Assembly: GCF_001746835.1 (NCBI RefSeq)
Contig: NZ_CP016094.1
Coordinates: 124,001-188,000 of the forward strand
Origin: Lacunisphaera limnophila
GTDB taxonomy: Bacteria > Verrucomicrobiota > Verrucomicrobiia > Opitutales > Opitutaceae
DNA: 64,000 nucleotides
Direction: 5' to 3'
Shown here: piece by piece, positions 22,002 to 29,470 of the stretch
Numbering within the stretch: position 1 is the first letter of the stretch
How the letters are laid out: every line of letters begins with the position of its first letter
The notes under the pieces: generated by a model
The model's input: the letters and a program-made list of their open reading frames with translations, nothing else
Told to the model about the DNA's origin: nothing
Database searches by the model: none
Program-made: the position numbers and the translations under genes

Positions 22002-22562
22002 ATGAAAACCACGACCACGCTGGGCCTCCTGATCCTCGCCCTGGCCGTGCCCGCGCTCGCGGATGACACCCCGGTCACCCCGCCCCCGGTTGTACCCGCT
22101 CCGGCCACCGTCGCCGCGCCGGAACCCGCCGCTCCCGCCCCGCCCGCTCCCACCCCCGCCGTGCGACCCGCCACCCTCCTCCCCGGCCTGCCGGCCTACG
22201 ACCCGCCGCCGCCGCCCGAGCCGAAGAAACTCGACCAGCCCGCCGCCGATCCCGACCTCCTCGTGTTGCCCACCATGACGGTGAAGCAGAAGCCCCGCCC
22301 GCGCCTCAACGCCGAGATCGTCCACTCTTCCAAGGATTACGGCAACCTGCTCGCCAAACAGAAATTCTCCCAGCTCGACCAGGCGCTGAACAAATTCACC
22401 CTGCCCCTCTTCGGCCAATCCCTCGCCCAGCGCGCGCTCGAGGAAAACGAGCGGGAAAAGAACGCGGCCCTCACCGCCGACGTGCTGAATATCTCCAAGG
22501 CCCTCGAGTCCGCCGACCCCGCCGAGGCCAAGGCCCTCAAGGAAGCGATCACCCGCCCGTAA
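22002..22562 (+). CDS. Exported protein of unknown family, paralogue 2
   Basis: A 186-residue protein with a signal peptide (MKTTTTLGLLILALAVPALA) and a long proline/alanine linker. It shares with its upstream neighbour the blocks LPAYDPPPPPEPKK, DPDLLVLPTMTVKQK and ALNKFTLPLFGQSLAQRAL, in the same order and spacing. This is evidence for tandem duplication followed by strong divergence. It ends in an acidic helical tail (SADPAEAKALKEAITRP). Function unknown. A post-stop hairpin repeat starts 5 bases after the stop codon. Confidence 0.75.
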   Translation: MKTTTTLGLLILALAVPALADDTPVTPPPVVPAPATVAAPEPAAPAPPAPTPAVRPATLLPGLPAYDPPPPPEPKKLDQPAADPDLLVLPTMTVKQKPRPRLNAEIVHSSKDYGNLLAKQKFSQLDQALNKFTLPLFGQSLAQRALEENEREKNAALTADVLNISKALESADPAEAKALKEAITRP

Positions 22563-22567
22563 CCCCA

Positions 22568-22595
22568 AGGTGGAACCCGACCTCCGGGCGGGTTG
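22568..22595 (+). repeat. 28-base post-stop hairpin repeat, copy 3
   Basis: Variant core ACCCGACCTCCGGGCGGGT: relative to copies 1 and 2 the single mismatched position in the stem has changed from G/A to A/G. It starts 5 bases after the stop of the exported-protein gene. Confidence 0.75.
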
Positions 22596-22715
22596 GTTCG
22601 AGTTCGGTCCGTACTGACCGCGCCCCCCGGTGGGCGGCCTGGTCGCAGGCACCACGAACCACTCATCAGCATCGGTTCGCGACTCGCCGCTCGTCCCCGC
22701 TGCCCGCGCCTGCTT

Positions 22716-23003
22716 TCAACGTGCCGCTCTGAGCAGCGTCCGCACGATCTCCGCCCACTCGGCCGCGAGATCCCCCGTCGCCGCCGGCCGCCCCGCCCGC
22801 GCATACCAGTAACCGGCGTTCATCTCGTCCCCTTCCTTGCGGTGCAGGTACGCATGCACCCACGCCCCGTCCCGATCACCCGCGGCCTGCGCCAGGGTGT
22901 GCGCCTGCTCCCACTCGCCGCGCGCGTCGAACCACAGCGCCCGCAACGCCGGGCCCGCCGTCGCCGCCGGCTCGCCGCCCCGGGCAAATTCCTCAGATGA
23001 CAT
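22716..23003 (-). CDS. Conserved hypothetical protein (short helical)
   Basis: A 95-residue cytoplasmic, all-helical protein. The sequence EWEQAHTLAQAAGDRDGAW, then VHAYLHRKEGD and NAGYWYARAGRP is a conserved pattern in small bacterial proteins of unknown role. I prefer the ATG at 23003 (MSSEEF) over the one at 23015. It is divergent from birA, with about 60 bp between the start codons. No catalytic motif is obvious, though its conserved H, W and Y residues suggest a specific function. Confidence 0.75.
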   Translation of the reverse strand: MSSEEFARGGEPAATAGPALRALWFDARGEWEQAHTLAQAAGDRDGAWVHAYLHRKEGDEMNAGYWYARAGRPAATGDLAAEWAEIVRTLLRAAR

Positions 23004-23064
23004 TTGCACGCCCATTGTTAATCACTTTGTTAGCGTCCCCGCGCCGCCCCGCCACGCTATTTTC

Positions 23065-24054
23065 ATGTCCCAGACCGAAGTCACCATCCTCCGCGAGCTC
23101 CTCGCCGCCGACACCGGCTACGTCTCGGGCACCAAACTCGCCAAGCAACTGGGGCTCTCGCGCGTCGCGGTCTGGATGCAGCTCCAGAAGCTGACCAAGC
23201 AGGGTTTCGTGTTCGAGGCCGCCCGCAGCCGCGGCTACCGGCTGGCCGGCTTCCCGCCCCAGCTCCACCAATCCCTCATCCAGGCCCATCTCGCCGGCCG
23301 CACCCGCACCCCCACCCTCATCACCCTCGATCGGGTCGACAGCACCAACACCGAGGCCGAGCGCCACCTCGCCGCCGGCAGCCGCACCCCCCTCGTCATC
23401 CTCGCCCGCGAGCAAACCCAGGGCCGCGGCCGCCGCGGCCGCGTCTGGCACAGCCCGGCCGCCGGCAACCTTTACGGCACCTTCGTCTTCCGCCCCAAGC
23501 TCGAGCCCACCCGGCTCCAAGACTTCACCCTGTGGATGGGCCTCAACGTCTGCGAGCTGATCGCCAACTTCTGCTCGATCGAGCCCGGCCTCAAGTGGCC
23601 CAACGATGTCCACCTCCAGGGCCGCAAGGCCGGCGGCATGCTCACCGAGGCCCGCATCGACGCCGACGAGGTGCACGACCTCGTTTTCGGCCTCGGCCTC
23701 AACCTCAACGCCCGAGCCGCCGACCTGCCCCGGGAACTCCAGCACTCCGCCATCTCGCTGGCCGAGGCCGCCGGCGCCCCGGTCGACGTCAACCGCTTCG
23801 CCGCCGCCCTGATCGGCCGCGTGCTCTCCGCCTGCGCCCGCTTTGTCGAAAACGACTACCGCGACAAATTCACCGAGCTCTGGACCCGCTTCGACCTCCT
23901 CCGCAACCAGCCCGTGGCCGTCACCCAGGGTGACCGCACGGTCACCGGCACCGCCACCGGCATCGACGCCGAGGGCTCCCTCCTCGTGCGCACCGCCGCC
24001 GGCCGTACGGAACGCTTCCGCGCCGGCGAGGTCACGCTCAGCCGCCAGCCCTGA
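23065..24054 (+). CDS. birA: Biotin-[acetyl-CoA-carboxylase] ligase, HTH-containing
   Basis: Activates biotin with ATP and attaches it to the carrier protein of acetyl-CoA carboxylase. The 329-residue protein has an N-terminal winged helix (ILRELLAADTGYVSGTKLAK, then LGLSRVAVWMQLQKL), so it may also repress biotin genes. The catalytic core has LDRVDSTNTEAER, the biotin/ATP loop GRGRRGRVWHS and LKWPNDVHLQGRKAGGMLTE, and a C-terminal SH3-like domain (VTGTATGIDAEGSLLVRT) follows. The ATG at 23065 gives the family start; upstream in-frame sequence is antisense to the divergent gene. No biotin synthesis genes are in the window, so any targets lie elsewhere. Confidence 0.95.
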   Translation: MSQTEVTILRELLAADTGYVSGTKLAKQLGLSRVAVWMQLQKLTKQGFVFEAARSRGYRLAGFPPQLHQSLIQAHLAGRTRTPTLITLDRVDSTNTEAERHLAAGSRTPLVILAREQTQGRGRRGRVWHSPAAGNLYGTFVFRPKLEPTRLQDFTLWMGLNVCELIANFCSIEPGLKWPNDVHLQGRKAGGMLTEARIDADEVHDLVFGLGLNLNARAADLPRELQHSAISLAEAAGAPVDVNRFAAALIGRVLSACARFVENDYRDKFTELWTRFDLLRNQPVAVTQGDRTVTGTATGIDAEGSLLVRTAAGRTERFRAGEVTLSRQP

Positions 24055-24113
24055 TACACGAGGCTTGCGGGGCGGTCGGATTCCCCGTCTAACTCTGCAT
24101 TTGCACCCGCGGC

Positions 24114-25139
24114 ATGGCCGATATTCCCGACAACACCATTGAGGTCTCCAATCTCGTCAAAACCTACGGTTCGCTGACTGCGGTCAACAACCTGAGTTTC
24201 ACCGTGAAGCGCGGCGAGATCGTCGGCCTGCTCGGCCCCAACGGCGCGGGCAAGAGCACGACCATGCGCATCCTGACGGGTTACCTGCCCGCGAACGCGG
24301 GATCCGTGCGCATCTGCGGCCTGCCCGTCGCCAGCCACCCCGAGGCCACCCGCCGCCACATCGGCTACATGCCGGAGAACAACCCCCTCCCCGAGGACCT
24401 CCGCGTCTCCGAGTACCTCTGGTTCCGCGGCCGCCTCAAGGAAATGCCCCGCGCCAAGCTCCGCGCCCGCATCGACGAGGTCCTCGAGCTCTGCGACCTC
24501 AAGCGCAACCGCCACCGCATCCTCGGCCGCCTCTCCAAGGGCAACCGCCAGCGCGTCGGCATCGCCGAGGCCATCCTCGCCGAACCCGCCGTCATCATCA
24601 TGGACGAGCCCACCATCGGCCTCGACCCGCACCAGATCATCATCGTGCGCAACCTCATCGCCAGCCTCCGCGGCCGCATGAGCGTCATCATCTCCAGCCA
24701 CATCCTCCCCGAGATCGAGGAAACCTGCGACCGCGTCCTGATCATCAACGGCGGCCGCATCGTCGCCTCGGGCTCCCCCGCCGACCTTCGCCGCGAGATG
24801 TTCGGCCACACCACCTACCGGGTCGAACTGGCCGGCGACACCACCCGCCTCGCCGCCGACCTCACCGCCCTCGACCCCACCCTCCGTCTCTCCGGCCTGG
24901 GCGAACTTGGCCCCGATGGCTTCGCCACGGCCACCCTGCTGACCGAGGCCCCGGAGGACCTCGGCGAAAAGCTCCTGCTGGGGCTCCCCGCTCGCGGCTA
25001 CCGCGTCCGCTCCCTCGGCCACGCCCACCCCTCGCTCGAGGATGTCTTCCTCGCCGCCACCCGCCGCAGCTGGGACGCCCGCCTCCCCGACCAGAAACCC
25101 ACCGAGGGCGCCAGCCGCGCCCCGCTGCCGAAAGTATGA
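24114..25139 (+). CDS. ABC transporter ATP-binding protein (GldA/CcmA-like)
   Basis: A 341-residue ATPase of an ABC exporter. Walker A is LLGPNGAGKSTT, the signature is LSKGNRQRVGIAEA, Walker B is VIIMDEPTIGLDP and the switch histidine is in ISSHILPEIEE. The extra C-terminal domain of about 100 residues is typical of ATPases paired with ABC-2 permeases. It is followed by a permease, a GldG-like protein and a DUF4340 protein in the same direction, so the set forms a GldAFG-type export system. What is transported is unknown; in Bacteroidota the related system is needed for gliding, but most carriers of this set do not glide. Confidence 0.93.
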   Translation: MADIPDNTIEVSNLVKTYGSLTAVNNLSFTVKRGEIVGLLGPNGAGKSTTMRILTGYLPANAGSVRICGLPVASHPEATRRHIGYMPENNPLPEDLRVSEYLWFRGRLKEMPRAKLRARIDEVLELCDLKRNRHRILGRLSKGNRQRVGIAEAILAEPAVIIMDEPTIGLDPHQIIIVRNLIASLRGRMSVIISSHILPEIEETCDRVLIINGGRIVASGSPADLRREMFGHTTYRVELAGDTTRLAADLTALDPTLRLSGLGELGPDGFATATLLTEAPEDLGEKLLLGLPARGYRVRSLGHAHPSLEDVFLAATRRSWDARLPDQKPTEGASRAPLPKV

Positions 25140-25142
25140 AGT

Positions 25143-25220
25143 AAGAAGGAAGAATTAAGAAACACCGACCAACGCCCGCCTGTCCGCCTTTACTTCCTCC
25201 TTCTTAATTCCTCCTTCTGC
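25143..25220. repeat. Inverted doublet of the AAGAAGGAAGAATTAAG repeat
   Basis: GGAAGAATTAAGAA near 25148 is mirrored by TTCTTAATTCCTCC near 25201, with about 40 bp between. The doublet fills the gap between the ABC ATPase and permease genes, so it would lie within their common transcript. Confidence 0.65.
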
Positions 25221-25228
25221 CTTTTTCC

Positions 25229-25990
25229 ATGCGCCACTACCTCACCATCCTCTCCCATGAGATCCGGGCGCTGCTCTACAACCCCAGCACCTACATCGCG
25301 GCCGTGCTCTTCCTGCTGGTGATGGGCTTCATCTTCACCGGGATCCTCGACGACTACAGCCGCACCCCCCAAGAAACCCCGCCGGCCGTCGTCTTCTTCC
25401 AGCTCTTCTGGATTCCCGTCTTCTTCATGGTCCCGCTGCTGACCATGAAATCCTTCGCCGAGGAACGCCGCCTCGGCACCCTCGAAACCCTGCTCACCAC
25501 CCCCGTCAGCACCACCGAGGTCGTGCTCGGCAAGTTTTCCGCCGCCTACCTCTTCTACGTCCTCCTCTGGGCCACGACCCTCGGCTTCCACTACATCCTC
25601 CAGGTCTACGCGCGTGACGTCCGTTACCTCGACTCCGGCCCGCTCATCGGCGGCTACCTCTTTGTCGCGATCAGCGGCCTGCTCTTCATCGCCGTCGGCA
25701 TCCTCGCCAGCGCGGTCACCCGCAGCCAGGCCGTGGCCGGCATCCTCAGCTTCACCCTGCTGCTCGCCCTCATCGGCGGCCTCAGCTACGTCAGCGAGCT
25801 CGGCGCCCTCAACCAGGACTTCCTCTCTCCCATGCGCACCACCCTCGAGGGCCTGCGCATCCCCGGCCACGTCGACGACTTCACCCACGGCATCGTGGAC
25901 ACCCGGCAGGTCTTCTTCTACCTGACCGGATCCATCCTCGCCCTCCTCTTCAGCATCCTCGGCGTCGAGGCGAAGATCCTGAACAGCTGA
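25229..25990 (+). CDS. ABC-2 type permease (GldF-like)
   Basis: A 253-residue integral membrane protein with about six transmembrane helices, starting MRHYLTILSHEIRALLYNPS. The motif MKSFAEERRLGTLETLLTTP is the coupling region typical of ABC-2 permeases. It forms the membrane channel for the upstream ATPase and is followed 4 bases later by the GldG-like gene. The gap to the ATPase gene (89 bp) is filled with a repeat doublet. Confidence 0.92.
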   Translation: MRHYLTILSHEIRALLYNPSTYIAAVLFLLVMGFIFTGILDDYSRTPQETPPAVVFFQLFWIPVFFMVPLLTMKSFAEERRLGTLETLLTTPVSTTEVVLGKFSAAYLFYVLLWATTLGFHYILQVYARDVRYLDSGPLIGGYLFVAISGLLFIAVGILASAVTRSQAVAGILSFTLLLALIGGLSYVSELGALNQDFLSPMRTTLEGLRIPGHVDDFTHGIVDTRQVFFYLTGSILALLFSILGVEAKILNS

Positions 25991-25994
25991 GCCC

Positions 25995-27467
25995 ATGGCC
26001 AACTACGACAGCTTCCGCGCCGCCCGCTGGATCCGGTTCATCAACCTGATCCTCCAGGCCGGCCTCTTCCTGTCTCTCTTCGCCGGGCTCAACTACATCG
26101 CCCTCAACCACGCCTGGCGCTTCGACCTCACTGCCAACCGCCGCCACTCCCTCTCCGCCGAAACCCGCGCCTACCTCACCGAGCTCGAGCGCGACGTCCG
26201 CATCATCGTCACGATCTCCGACGACGCCGATGATGACGAGCTCGAGCAGGCCCGCCGCGACATCAGCGCCCTCCTCCGCGAGTACACCTACCACACCCGC
26301 AACAGCACCAAGGGCCGCATCGCGGTCCGCGAGCTCGACATCTACCAGCACCGCCGCGAGGCCGAGGCCCTCGGGCTCGAGCAGCCCAACCAGGTCATCC
26401 TCCTCACCGACCGCCACCGCCGCGTGCTCACCCTCGGCGACTTCTACACCACCCGCGACCTCCAGCGCGAGGGCTTCCACGGCGAGGCCACCCTCACCGC
26501 CGCCCTGCTCGACGTCTCCAGCGCCGAGAAGAAGAAGATCTATTTCCTCTCCGGCCACGGCGAGATGCGGCCCGACGACGTGGACCGCCGCCGCGGCCTC
26601 TCCGACCTGCGCGACGAGCTCCGCCAGCGCAACTACGAGGTCGCGGGCCTCGACCTCAGCCTCACCCGGAAGATCCCCGACGACGCCGCCCTCGTCGTCA
26701 TCGCCTCCCCCCAGGGCCCGATCAAGCCCTTCGAGGAACTGCTCCTCCGCGACTACCTCACCACCCGCGCCGGCCGCCTCATCGTCCTCCTTGACCCGGG
26801 CGTTGCCCACGGCCTCGAGAACCTCACCTTCGACTGGGGCGTCATCGTCTACGACAACGTCCTCATCGACCTCGACCCGCGCAGCCTCACGGAGAACAAC
26901 GACGTGCGCCTGTGGAATTTCACCCGCGATCCCGCCAGCCGCATCACCGACAACCTCATGAACAACGGCATGGTCGCCATCGTCGGGCCCGCCCGCGTGG
27001 TCAGCGACGACCTCGGCCGCTCCCTCGACGACGGCCTCAGCGTCAAGCGCCTCATCGCCACCAGCCCGGAGGCCTGGGGCGAGACCAGCTACCGCCTCAA
27101 GAGCTTCGAGTACACCCCCGGCCAGGACCTCAAGGGCGAGCTCGGGGTCATGGTCATCTCCGAGCGCCTCAAGCCCGCCAACCTCCCGCTCAGCGTCCGC
27201 GGCGGGCGCCTCGCCGTGCTCGGCACCGCCGACCTCGTGAGCAACGACCGCATCATCTCCATCGGCAACCTCAACCTCTTCCTCGCCACCGTCAACTGGG
27301 CCGTCGAGCGCGAGAACCGCCTCAACATTCCCGTCCGCCCCATCGACCGCTTCCAGCTCGCGCTCAGCGCCGAGGAACTCGTCCGCCTCCGCCTCGGCCT
27401 CCTGCTCGGCCTCCCCGGCCTCGTCGCCGCCCTCGGCCTCGTCGTCTACTGGACCCGCCGCAACTAA
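25995..27467 (+). CDS. GldG-like ABC accessory protein
   Basis: A 490-residue protein with one N-terminal membrane helix (FINLILQAGLFLSLFAGLNY), a large extracytoplasmic domain that begins NRRHSLSAETRAYLTELE, and one C-terminal helix (LLGLPGLVAALGLVVYW). This is the layout of the GldG family (ABC-type uncharacterised transport, auxiliary component). The middle contains YFLSGHGEMRPDD and VVIASPQGPIKPFEE, conserved in the family. It probably works with the permease at the outer face of the inner membrane. The start is 4 bases after the permease stop. Confidence 0.9.
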   Translation: MANYDSFRAARWIRFINLILQAGLFLSLFAGLNYIALNHAWRFDLTANRRHSLSAETRAYLTELERDVRIIVTISDDADDDELEQARRDISALLREYTYHTRNSTKGRIAVRELDIYQHRREAEALGLEQPNQVILLTDRHRRVLTLGDFYTTRDLQREGFHGEATLTAALLDVSSAEKKKIYFLSGHGEMRPDDVDRRRGLSDLRDELRQRNYEVAGLDLSLTRKIPDDAALVVIASPQGPIKPFEELLLRDYLTTRAGRLIVLLDPGVAHGLENLTFDWGVIVYDNVLIDLDPRSLTENNDVRLWNFTRDPASRITDNLMNNGMVAIVGPARVVSDDLGRSLDDGLSVKRLIATSPEAWGETSYRLKSFEYTPGQDLKGELGVMVISERLKPANLPLSVRGGRLAVLGTADLVSNDRIISIGNLNLFLATVNWAVERENRLNIPVRPIDRFQLALSAEELVRLRLGLLLGLPGLVAALGLVVYWTRRN

Positions 27468-27475
27468 CCGCCCCC

Positions 27476-29434
27476 ATGCGCTCCAAAGTCACCGTCGTCC
27501 TCCTCTTCCTGAACGTTGTCCTGTTCTTCTACATCTTCCGCTTCGAGGAGAAATGGCGCGCCGAGCGCGCCACCCTCGAGGCCCGCCGCCGCGTCCTCCC
27601 CGCCGAGATCGCCAGCCTCGAGTCCTTCACCCGCACCACCTCCGACGGCGCCACCGTGAAACTGGAGAAAAAGGGCGACGCCTGGTGGCTCACCGCCCCC
27701 TACGAGTGGCCGGCCAACCCCAACGCCGTCTCCCGTCTCCACAACGAGCTCCAGTTCCTTGAGCATGAGACCAGCTTCCTCGTCGCCGACCTGCCCAAGA
27801 GCGGCCAGACGCTCGCCGACTACGGCCTCGCCGAGCCCGCCCTCACCGTCGACCTCACCGCCGCCGGCAAAAGCTTCCGCCTGCTCATCGGCGCCGACAC
27901 CCGCACCGGCAACCGCCTCTACCTCCTCTCCCCCGACACCGAGCGCATCCACGTCGTCAGCCGCAGCCTCGCCGAGAGCGTGGGCATGGCCCTCGCCGAC
28001 CTCCGCACCGACACCCTCTTCACCATCCCCGTCTTCGAGGTCCGCTCCCTCAACATCCAGACCGGGCCGCCGTCCAACCTGAAGGTCCGCCTCCGCCGCG
28101 ACAACGCCAGCCGCTGGGGCTTCGAGACCCCCATCCTCGCCCGCGCCAACAAGGCCAATGTCGAGGTCACCATCAACGCCCTGAACGCCCTCACCGCGAA
28201 GTCCTTCCTCGACCGCTCGGAAGCCGACCGCACCGGCCTCGATTCGCCCTCCCTCCGCGTCACCTTCGAGGGCAACGCCCGCCGCGAGACGCTCCTGCTC
28301 GGCTCGGCCGCCACCCCCGGGGAATACTACGCCCGCTTCGAGGACAAGAACGTCGTCTTCACCACCGCCGTCCCCGCCCACCTGCTCGAGGTGCTGCGCG
28401 CCTCCCAGGATGAGCTGCGTGACCGGCACGTGCTCGATTTCGACCCCGCCACGGTCACCTCGCTCAACCTGCGCGCGCCCAACCAGCCCGCGCTCTCGCT
28501 GCAGAAGCTCGAGACCGCGCCCGCCTCCGGCGGTCCCGCGGTCGCCGCGCCCGCCCCCGGCGCCTGGCAGCTCATCACCCGCGCCGACGGCCAGGCCCCG
28601 GTTACCACGGCCGCGGACCCCGACGTGATCCGCGACCTGCTCGGCCGGCTCGAGCGCCTCTCCGTCGTCAAGTTTCTCAGTGACGCGCCTTCGGCCGCGG
28701 ATGTCGAAAAGTACGGGTTCACCGAGCCCGAGCGTGAGATCACCCTCGGCCTCACCACCGGCGGCGGCCTCGACGGCCGCGCGCCCTCGACCCTCGTCCT
28801 CCAGGTCGGCGTCGATCCCGGCACCACCGGCACCGCCTTCGCCCGGCTCACCAACCCCCCGTTCGTCTACGAGATCCTGCCCGACATCATCGAGGATACC
28901 CCCGTCCTCGCCCGGCACTTCCGGCACCGTCTCCTGCGCAAGCTGCCTGAGGGCGCCCTCCTCACCACTGTCAGCCTGGTGGACCTCACCACCGGAACTC
29001 CCGTCTTCGCCCAAAAAATCAAGGAGGGCGAACAGACCTGGACCGCCACCCTCGCCGCCACCCCGGAAGCGACGCGCCCCGCCCTCGCCGCGATCCTCGC
29101 CCAGCTCACCGAACTTCGGGCCGCCGCGTTCACCGCCGACGCCTTCTCGCCGGACCACGCCGACACGCCGGAGGGCAACCGGCCCTGGCGCTACCGCCTC
29201 GATTACAGCGTCACCTTCAACGGCGGTCCGGAAATTCCCGCCAGCCTCCTGCTCACCGAACGCCTCGGCGGCATGACGCTCGTCGCCGGCACCGCGGACT
29301 TTGGCGGCGTGGTCTTCACCGTCACCCAGCCCCTCCTCGACGCCCTCTTCGCCCTGACCTACACCGCCACCCAGGACCCCGGCCCCGTGGAGCCGGCCGC
29401 CGCCAGTCCGGCCCCGGCAGCGCCCAAGAATTGA
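27476..29434 (+). CDS. DUF4340 domain protein
   Basis: A 652-residue protein with an N-terminal membrane anchor (VTVVLLFLNVVLFFYIFRF) and a large exported part containing repeated DUF4340 beta-rich modules: KKGDAWWLTAPYEWPANPNA, then LADYGLAEPALTVDL, and again DVEKYGFTEPEREITLGL. DUF4340 proteins almost always follow GldG-like genes, as here (8 bases apart). They are thought to be an extracytoplasmic subunit of the ABC system. The ATG at 27476 is fixed by the membrane anchor; the long in-frame extension upstream overlaps the GldG-like gene and is not coding. Confidence 0.88.
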   Translation: MRSKVTVVLLFLNVVLFFYIFRFEEKWRAERATLEARRRVLPAEIASLESFTRTTSDGATVKLEKKGDAWWLTAPYEWPANPNAVSRLHNELQFLEHETSFLVADLPKSGQTLADYGLAEPALTVDLTAAGKSFRLLIGADTRTGNRLYLLSPDTERIHVVSRSLAESVGMALADLRTDTLFTIPVFEVRSLNIQTGPPSNLKVRLRRDNASRWGFETPILARANKANVEVTINALNALTAKSFLDRSEADRTGLDSPSLRVTFEGNARRETLLLGSAATPGEYYARFEDKNVVFTTAVPAHLLEVLRASQDELRDRHVLDFDPATVTSLNLRAPNQPALSLQKLETAPASGGPAVAAPAPGAWQLITRADGQAPVTTAADPDVIRDLLGRLERLSVVKFLSDAPSAADVEKYGFTEPEREITLGLTTGGGLDGRAPSTLVLQVGVDPGTTGTAFARLTNPPFVYEILPDIIEDTPVLARHFRHRLLRKLPEGALLTTVSLVDLTTGTPVFAQKIKEGEQTWTATLAATPEATRPALAAILAQLTELRAAAFTADAFSPDHADTPEGNRPWRYRLDYSVTFNGGPEIPASLLLTERLGGMTLVAGTADFGGVVFTVTQPLLDALFALTYTATQDPGPVEPAAASPAPAAPKN

Positions 29435-29470
29435 GCGACGAACGCTGACCGGTTCGTCGTCACTCCGCGC

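Noticed and set aside
22837-23064. N-terminal extension of BirA from an upstream in-frame start
   Set aside because: The segment is antisense to a conserved divergent gene and is unlike BirA; the helix-turn-helix starts just after 23065.
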